Shown here piece after piece: positions 60,957-64,000 of a stretch of DNA of 64,000 nucleotides. The position numbers and the translations under genes were made by a program. How positions within the stretch are numbered: position 1 is the first letter of the stretch; every line of letters starts with the position of its first letter. This DNA comes from Puia dinghuensis (GTDB lineage: Bacteria; Bacteroidota; Bacteroidia; Chitinophagales; Chitinophagaceae). The notes beneath the pieces are model-generated. The model was given only the letters and a program-made list of their open reading frames with translations, was not told where the DNA came from and made no database searches. The stretch covers positions 1,593,335 through 1,657,334 of the forward strand of contig NZ_BMJC01000001.1 in NCBI RefSeq assembly GCF_014642875.1, given 5' to 3'.

Positions 60957-61631
60957 ATGAAAATACACATAGTCTTACTCTTCACGCTGGGGATTGCGCT
61001 AAATCTCCATGCCCAGAAAACCCCTACCACCGTTCAACCCTCCACATCCGTCCCCACGACAATCCCCCAGATAAAGGCCGAACTGGAAAAATCACCCAAC
61101 CCCATCCTGTACACCCGGGATATCCTCAAAAAGAAATTCAGGATCGATACCATCATCGTCAGCCGCACCCGTACCTTCAGCGGCATCGCCGACAGCCTGG
61201 CCTACCATGGCAAGGAAAAAATGGTCTATGGCCCTTATGGCCCCGCAGGCAAACGGTTCCTGGTGCAGCTGCTCAGCAAAGCCCCCAATCAATTCTACCA
61301 TATCAGCCAGATATTTATCGACACTGCTCTCTTCCGCTACCACGTCGCCGATTCCTTGGGTAACCTCATCATCACAAAGATCCGCAGCGGCAAGGCCACC
61401 TTCGGGCAACTAGCGGAAACCTATTCCATGGGGGGAGAAGCGTCGACAAAAGGCGACCTGGGATGGATCGCCCGCGGTATCCTCCTGCCCACCATCGAGC
61501 ACGAGGTCCTGGTCCATAAAAAAGGAGATGTTTTTAAGATCTGGAGCGCCAGCGGCCTGCACATCATCCAGAAGATGGACGAACCCAAACAGGACACCGG
61601 CTTCGCCCTGATGCTACAGGTATTCTTATAG
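60957..61631 (+). CDS. exported parvulin-type peptidyl-prolyl isomerase
   Basis: Periplasmic folding catalyst of 224 aa with signal peptide (about 1-18). A single PpiC/parvulin domain covers about 118-215: YHISQIFIDT, GKATFGQLAETYSMGGEAS, KGDLGWIARG, VFKIWSASGLHIIQKMDE, in family order. The N-terminal region (20-115) is not recognised. ATG at 60957 is used; the frame upstream begins with TTG at 60936. It converges on aroQ. Confidence 0.88.
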   Translation: MKIHIVLLFTLGIALNLHAQKTPTTVQPSTSVPTTIPQIKAELEKSPNPILYTRDILKKKFRIDTIIVSRTRTFSGIADSLAYHGKEKMVYGPYGPAGKRFLVQLLSKAPNQFYHISQIFIDTALFRYHVADSLGNLIITKIRSGKATFGQLAETYSMGGEASTKGDLGWIARGILLPTIEHEVLVHKKGDVFKIWSASGLHIIQKMDEPKQDTGFALMLQVFL

Positions 61632-61649
61632 CCTGCAAAGCCCGGCCCG

Positions 61650-62069
61650 TCAAGCCGGCAGGAAATAGCGTACCGCCAACTCGTATCCCTTCAACCCCAG
61701 GCCGGCAATGGTTCCCTTCGCCTTCGCAGAAACATGAGAGATATGACGAAATGCTTCCCGCGCATGTACATTACTGATATGCACTTCTATCACCGGCGCA
61801 GGAATAGCCGCAATGGCATCCCCGATCGCTACGGAAGTATGCGTATATCCCCCGGGATTTAGAATAATACCGTCGGAAGAGAACCCGGCCCGCTGCAATT
61901 CATTGATCAGCTCCCCCTCCACATTGCTCTGGAAGTACTGGAAGCTCACCTCGGGAAATTGCTTTTGCAGCTGCCCAAAATACTGCTCAAAGGTCTGGCT
62001 GCCGTATACCTCAGGTTCCCGGGTGCCCAGCAGGTTCAGGTTAGGACCGTTGATGATGGTTATTGTCAT
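61650..62069 (-). CDS. aroQ: type II 3-dehydroquinate dehydratase
   Basis: Third step of the shikimate pathway, 139 aa. IINGPNLNLLGTREPEVYG (with the catalytic Tyr), FQSNVEGELI, LNPGGYTHTSVAI, VEVHISN-type segment (here IEVHISNVHAREAFR) and the final AGLGLKGY match the family throughout. It follows carA with a 4-nt ATGA overlap. Confidence 0.96.
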   Translation of the reverse strand: MTITIINGPNLNLLGTREPEVYGSQTFEQYFGQLQKQFPEVSFQYFQSNVEGELINELQRAGFSSDGIILNPGGYTHTSVAIGDAIAAIPAPVIEVHISNVHAREAFRHISHVSAKAKGTIAGLGLKGYELAVRYFLPA

Positions 62070-63196
62070 ACCGGGATTTTTTCTGCTACGAGACTCTTCT
62101 TTATCAGATGAATAAACTCATCAAAGAGATAACGGCTGTCATGGGGGCCCGGTGTAGCTTCGGGGTGGTATTGCACGGAAAAGGCCGGCCGGTCTTTCAA
62201 CCGGATGCCTTCTATCGATTCGTCATTAAGGTTGACATGGGTGATCTCGATGTTGGTCGCCTTGCGCACCGCTTCCGGGTCCACGCCAAAACCGTGATTC
62301 TGCGTCGTGATCTCACAGCGGCCCGAAACCAGGTTCTTTACAGGATGGTTCAGCCCGCGGTGGCCGTGATGCATTTTAAAGGTGGGAATGCCGTTGGCAA
62401 GCGCCAGCAGCTGATGCCCCAGGCAGATGCCAAAAAGCGGCTTCTTTTCCCGGAGTATCTCTTTTACCACAGGGATAGCATAATCCATGGGAGCGGGGTC
62501 GCCCGGACCGTTGGAAAGAAAATAACCGCTCGGCCGGAATTCCTTCAGTACGGAAAGCGGGGTCTTAGCCGGGAAGACCTTTACAAAAGCCCCTCTGTCA
62601 ACCATACACTGCAGGATATGCTTCTTCACCCCAAAATCGAGGACAGCCACCCGCACCGGTGAGGTGGGATCGCCCAACTCATATGCTTTCTCTGTGCTCA
62701 CCACGGAGGCTAATTCCAGTCCATCCATATTGGGGGTCTTCTTCAATATTGCCTTCAGCTCCTCCAGGTCGGTGGTCTCCGACGAGATAACACAGTTCAT
62801 AGCGCCCTTCACCCGGACATGCGCCACAAGACTCCTGGTGTCTACCCCTTCGATACACACGATATTATTCGCCTTCAGGTATTCATCCAGCGAACCCTTT
62901 GCCTGCATCCGGGAGAACTGCTCTTCCAGGTTACGACCGATAAGCCCGCGGATCTTGACACTCTCCGACTCTACATCACTCTCCTTTACCCCATAATTGC
63001 CGATATGAACGCTGTTCATAATCAGCACCTGGCCAAAATAGCTGGGGTCCGTAAACACCTCCTGGTACCCAGTCATTCCGGTGTTGAAACAGATCTCACC
63101 CGAAGTCGTGCCTCTCTTACCGAATGCCTGGCCATAGTGAACAGTGCCGTCTTCGAGCAAAAGGACGGCAGGAATGTGTGAAGTAGTATGGGACAT
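62066..63196 (-). CDS. carA: carbamoyl-phosphate synthase small subunit
   Basis: Glutaminase subunit feeding ammonia to CarB for arginine and pyrimidine synthesis; 376 aa. The start at 63196 (MSHTTSHIPAVLLLEDG) is the natural one; the longer frame would cross a terminator. The N-terminal CPSase domain carries YHGQAFGKRG-like and GMTGYQEVFTDPSY segments. The class I glutaminase has its nucleophile in FGICLGHQLLALA and catalytic His in QYHPEATPGPHD. TACTTTTG (complement of 63215-63222) is its -7 box. carB is not in the window. Confidence 0.96.
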   Translation of the reverse strand: MSHTTSHIPAVLLLEDGTVHYGQAFGKRGTTSGEICFNTGMTGYQEVFTDPSYFGQVLIMNSVHIGNYGVKESDVESESVKIRGLIGRNLEEQFSRMQAKGSLDEYLKANNIVCIEGVDTRSLVAHVRVKGAMNCVISSETTDLEELKAILKKTPNMDGLELASVVSTEKAYELGDPTSPVRVAVLDFGVKKHILQCMVDRGAFVKVFPAKTPLSVLKEFRPSGYFLSNGPGDPAPMDYAIPVVKEILREKKPLFGICLGHQLLALANGIPTFKMHHGHRGLNHPVKNLVSGRCEITTQNHGFGVDPEAVRKATNIEITHVNLNDESIEGIRLKDRPAFSVQYHPEATPGPHDSRYLFDEFIHLIKKSLVAEKIPV

Positions 63197-63214
63197 GTGG
63201 AGCGAAAAATTTGG

Positions 63215-63222
63215 CAAAAGTA
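63215..63222 (-). promoter_or_regulatory. -7 box for carA
   Basis: Read on the minus strand, TACTTTTG matches TAnnTTTG. Transcription would start near 63212, about 16 nt before the carA ATG, immediately after the rplQ terminator. Confidence 0.6.
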
Positions 63223-63256
63223 CAAAAAAAACGGACCCGGCATATGCCGGGTCCGT
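63223..63256 (-). terminator. intrinsic terminator after rplQ
   Basis: A perfect 26-nt palindrome (13-bp arms beginning ACGGACCC) spans 63231-63256. On the minus strand it is followed by a run of eight T (complement of 63223-63230 region), so it ends the ribosomal protein operon. Confidence 0.92.
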
Positions 63257-63282
63257 GAAATTTATCCTCAATGCCCTGAGTA

Positions 63283-63801
63283 CTACTCAGCAGCCTTGTC
63301 TTCTTTCTTCTTGCCTTCCTTGGCCGCGGGAGCTTCAGCAGCAGCCTCTTCAGCAGGCGCAGCAGCCTTCTTCCGGCCACCAGCCCGGCGGGTCTTCTTA
63401 CCAGCCGCTTCCTTGGCCTCACCTTTACCCTTACCGTAGATCTCGTTGAAATCCACCAGCTCTATCAGGGCCGTTTCGGCGTTGTCACCAACACGGGTGC
63501 CTAGCTTGATGATCCGGGTATAACCGCCGGGACGGCCACCAATCTTCTCGGCTACCGGGCCAAACAGCTCGGTAACGGCTTCTTTGTCCTGCAGGTAGCT
63601 GAAAACTACCCGGCGCTGGTGCGTGGTGTTGTCCTTGGCCTTCGTGATCAGGGGCTCCACATAGGTGCGCAGTGATTTCGCCTTTGCCAGGGTGGTAACG
63701 ATCCTCTTATGAGCGATCAGTTGGATGGCCAGGTTGCTCAGCAGCGCTTTACGATGCGAGGCCGTACGGCCGAGATTGTTGATCTTGTCTCCGTGACGCA
63801 T
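63283..63801 (-). CDS. rplQ: 50S ribosomal protein L17 with Ala/Lys/Glu-rich tail
   Basis: Large-subunit protein, 172 aa. The first 120 residues ([40 protein letters not shown]) are standard L17. The remaining 50 (from about [10 protein letters not shown]) form a low-complexity tail of Ala, Lys and Glu, a feature also seen in other Bacteroidota L17 proteins. Preceded by rpoA as in the alpha operon, and followed by a strong terminator. Confidence 0.97.
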   Translation of the reverse strand: MRHGDKINNLGRTASHRKALLSNLAIQLIAHKRIVTTLAKAKSLRTYVEPLITKAKDNTTHQRRVVFSYLQDKEAVTELFGPVAEKIGGRPGGYTRIIKLGTRVGDNAETALIELVDFNEIYGKGKGEAKEAAGKKTRRAGGRKKAAAPAEEAAAEAPAAKEGKKKEDKAAE

Positions 63802-63872
63802 GACTATTAGATTTAAACCTTACACCGTGTCAGGAATTGTAAGGCTATATGAATAAAAAAAGCCGGCCGCAA

Positions 63873-63910
63873 AGCTGGCCCGGGCCAGCTGGCCGAAGGC
63901 CCATCATTAG
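63873..63910 (+). repeat. twin-hairpin element, copy C
   Basis: AGCTGGCCC (63873-63881) / GGGCCAGCT (63882-63890) form a perfect 18-nt palindrome, followed by GGCC-GAA-GGCC (63891-63901) and ATCATTAG (63903-63910). Same order and tail as the copy at 47032-47069. It lies between rpoA and rplQ, in the opposite orientation to these genes. On the minus strand a GC-rich run and TTTTTTT follow, so it could also act as a partial terminator after rpoA. Confidence 0.55.
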
Positions 63911-63937
63911 CACCCGCGACCGACCATAACAAAAAAC

Positions 63938-64000
63938 TTATTCATCATCAACCTTGAGCTTGCCGAGGTCCATACCGAAGTGCAGACCACGCTCACCCAG
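63938..64000 (-). CDS. rpoA: RNA polymerase alpha subunit (C-terminal end only)
   Basis: The last 20 codons of rpoA on the minus strand, ending GLHFGMDLGKLKVDDE then TAA (63940-63938). The ending and the position directly before rplQ are diagnostic. The rest of the gene lies beyond the window. Confidence 0.9.
   Translation of the reverse strand: MGERGLHFGMDLGKLKVDDE

Noticed and set aside
1-64000. tRNA, rRNA, prophage, insertion sequence or CRISPR
   Set aside because: Reading the gaps between genes on both strands gave no cloverleaf, ribosomal RNA stretch, transposase, integrase or regular repeat array.

Overview
The window reads as chromosome of a GC-rich Bacteroidota bacterium, most likely family Chitinophagaceae. 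The evidence is a SusC/SusD pair, a hybrid two-component regulator ending in an AraC domain, a type IX secretion (T9SS) sorting domain, DUF6702, FG-GAP/UnbV lipoproteins, no Shine-Dalgarno signals worth noting, and several promoters with the Bacteroidota -7 box TAnnTTTG. Coding strands are strikingly C-rich and G-poor. I found 53 protein genes (two cut by the window edges). I saw no tRNA, rRNA, CRISPR array, insertion sequence or phage gene.

Layout. 1-6057 (+): xylan genes GH115 and GH10, an M1 peptidase and an aquaporin. 6031-18024 (-): a six-gene fructan utilisation run in the order MFS sugar porter, PfkB fructokinase, SusC, SusD, GH32, FG-GAP/UnbV lipoprotein. It is transcribed away from a hybrid sensor (18260-21058, +) whose periplasmic sugar-binding domain recalls the fructose sensor of Bacteroides fructan loci. 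21061-28137: a T9SS beta-helix protein, a GH3 enzyme of beta-xylosidase type, a DUF5009 membrane protein and a divergent GAPDH. 28225-32913: a receiver domain lacking its phosphoacceptor, a FadR regulator with an FSR-type exporter, a repeat-bearing lipoprotein, and an ECF sigma factor followed by a membrane-anchored protein that joins an anti-sigma-like head to a trypsin-like protease.

32948-48082: nucleotidyltransferase, PLP deaminase, lipB, rluA, a diglycine ubiquitin-like (MoaD/ThiS) protein with a cytosolic Asp-box propeller, the trmH-ubiA-ruvX-def run, an M28 peptidase, mutS and two tandem AraC-type paralogues. 48290-64000: glmM-cysteine desulfurase-FGGY kinase run, methyltransferase, PAP2, CNNM/CorC, DUF6702/HupE/M1 group, retropepsin, esterase, MORN-like protein, parvulin, aroQ-carA, and the end of the ribosomal protein cluster (rplQ, tail of rpoA).

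How the parts work together. The fructan run should import fructo-oligosaccharides through SusCD, trim them with GH32, carry fructose across the inner membrane and phosphorylate it, under control of the hybrid sensor. GH115, GH10 and GH3 together cover glucuronoxylan. The observations I rank highest are the sigma/anti-sigma-protease fusion, the ubiquitin-like/propeller pair, a dispersed twin-hairpin repeat, and a compact back-to-back promoter between trmH and the M28 peptidase.
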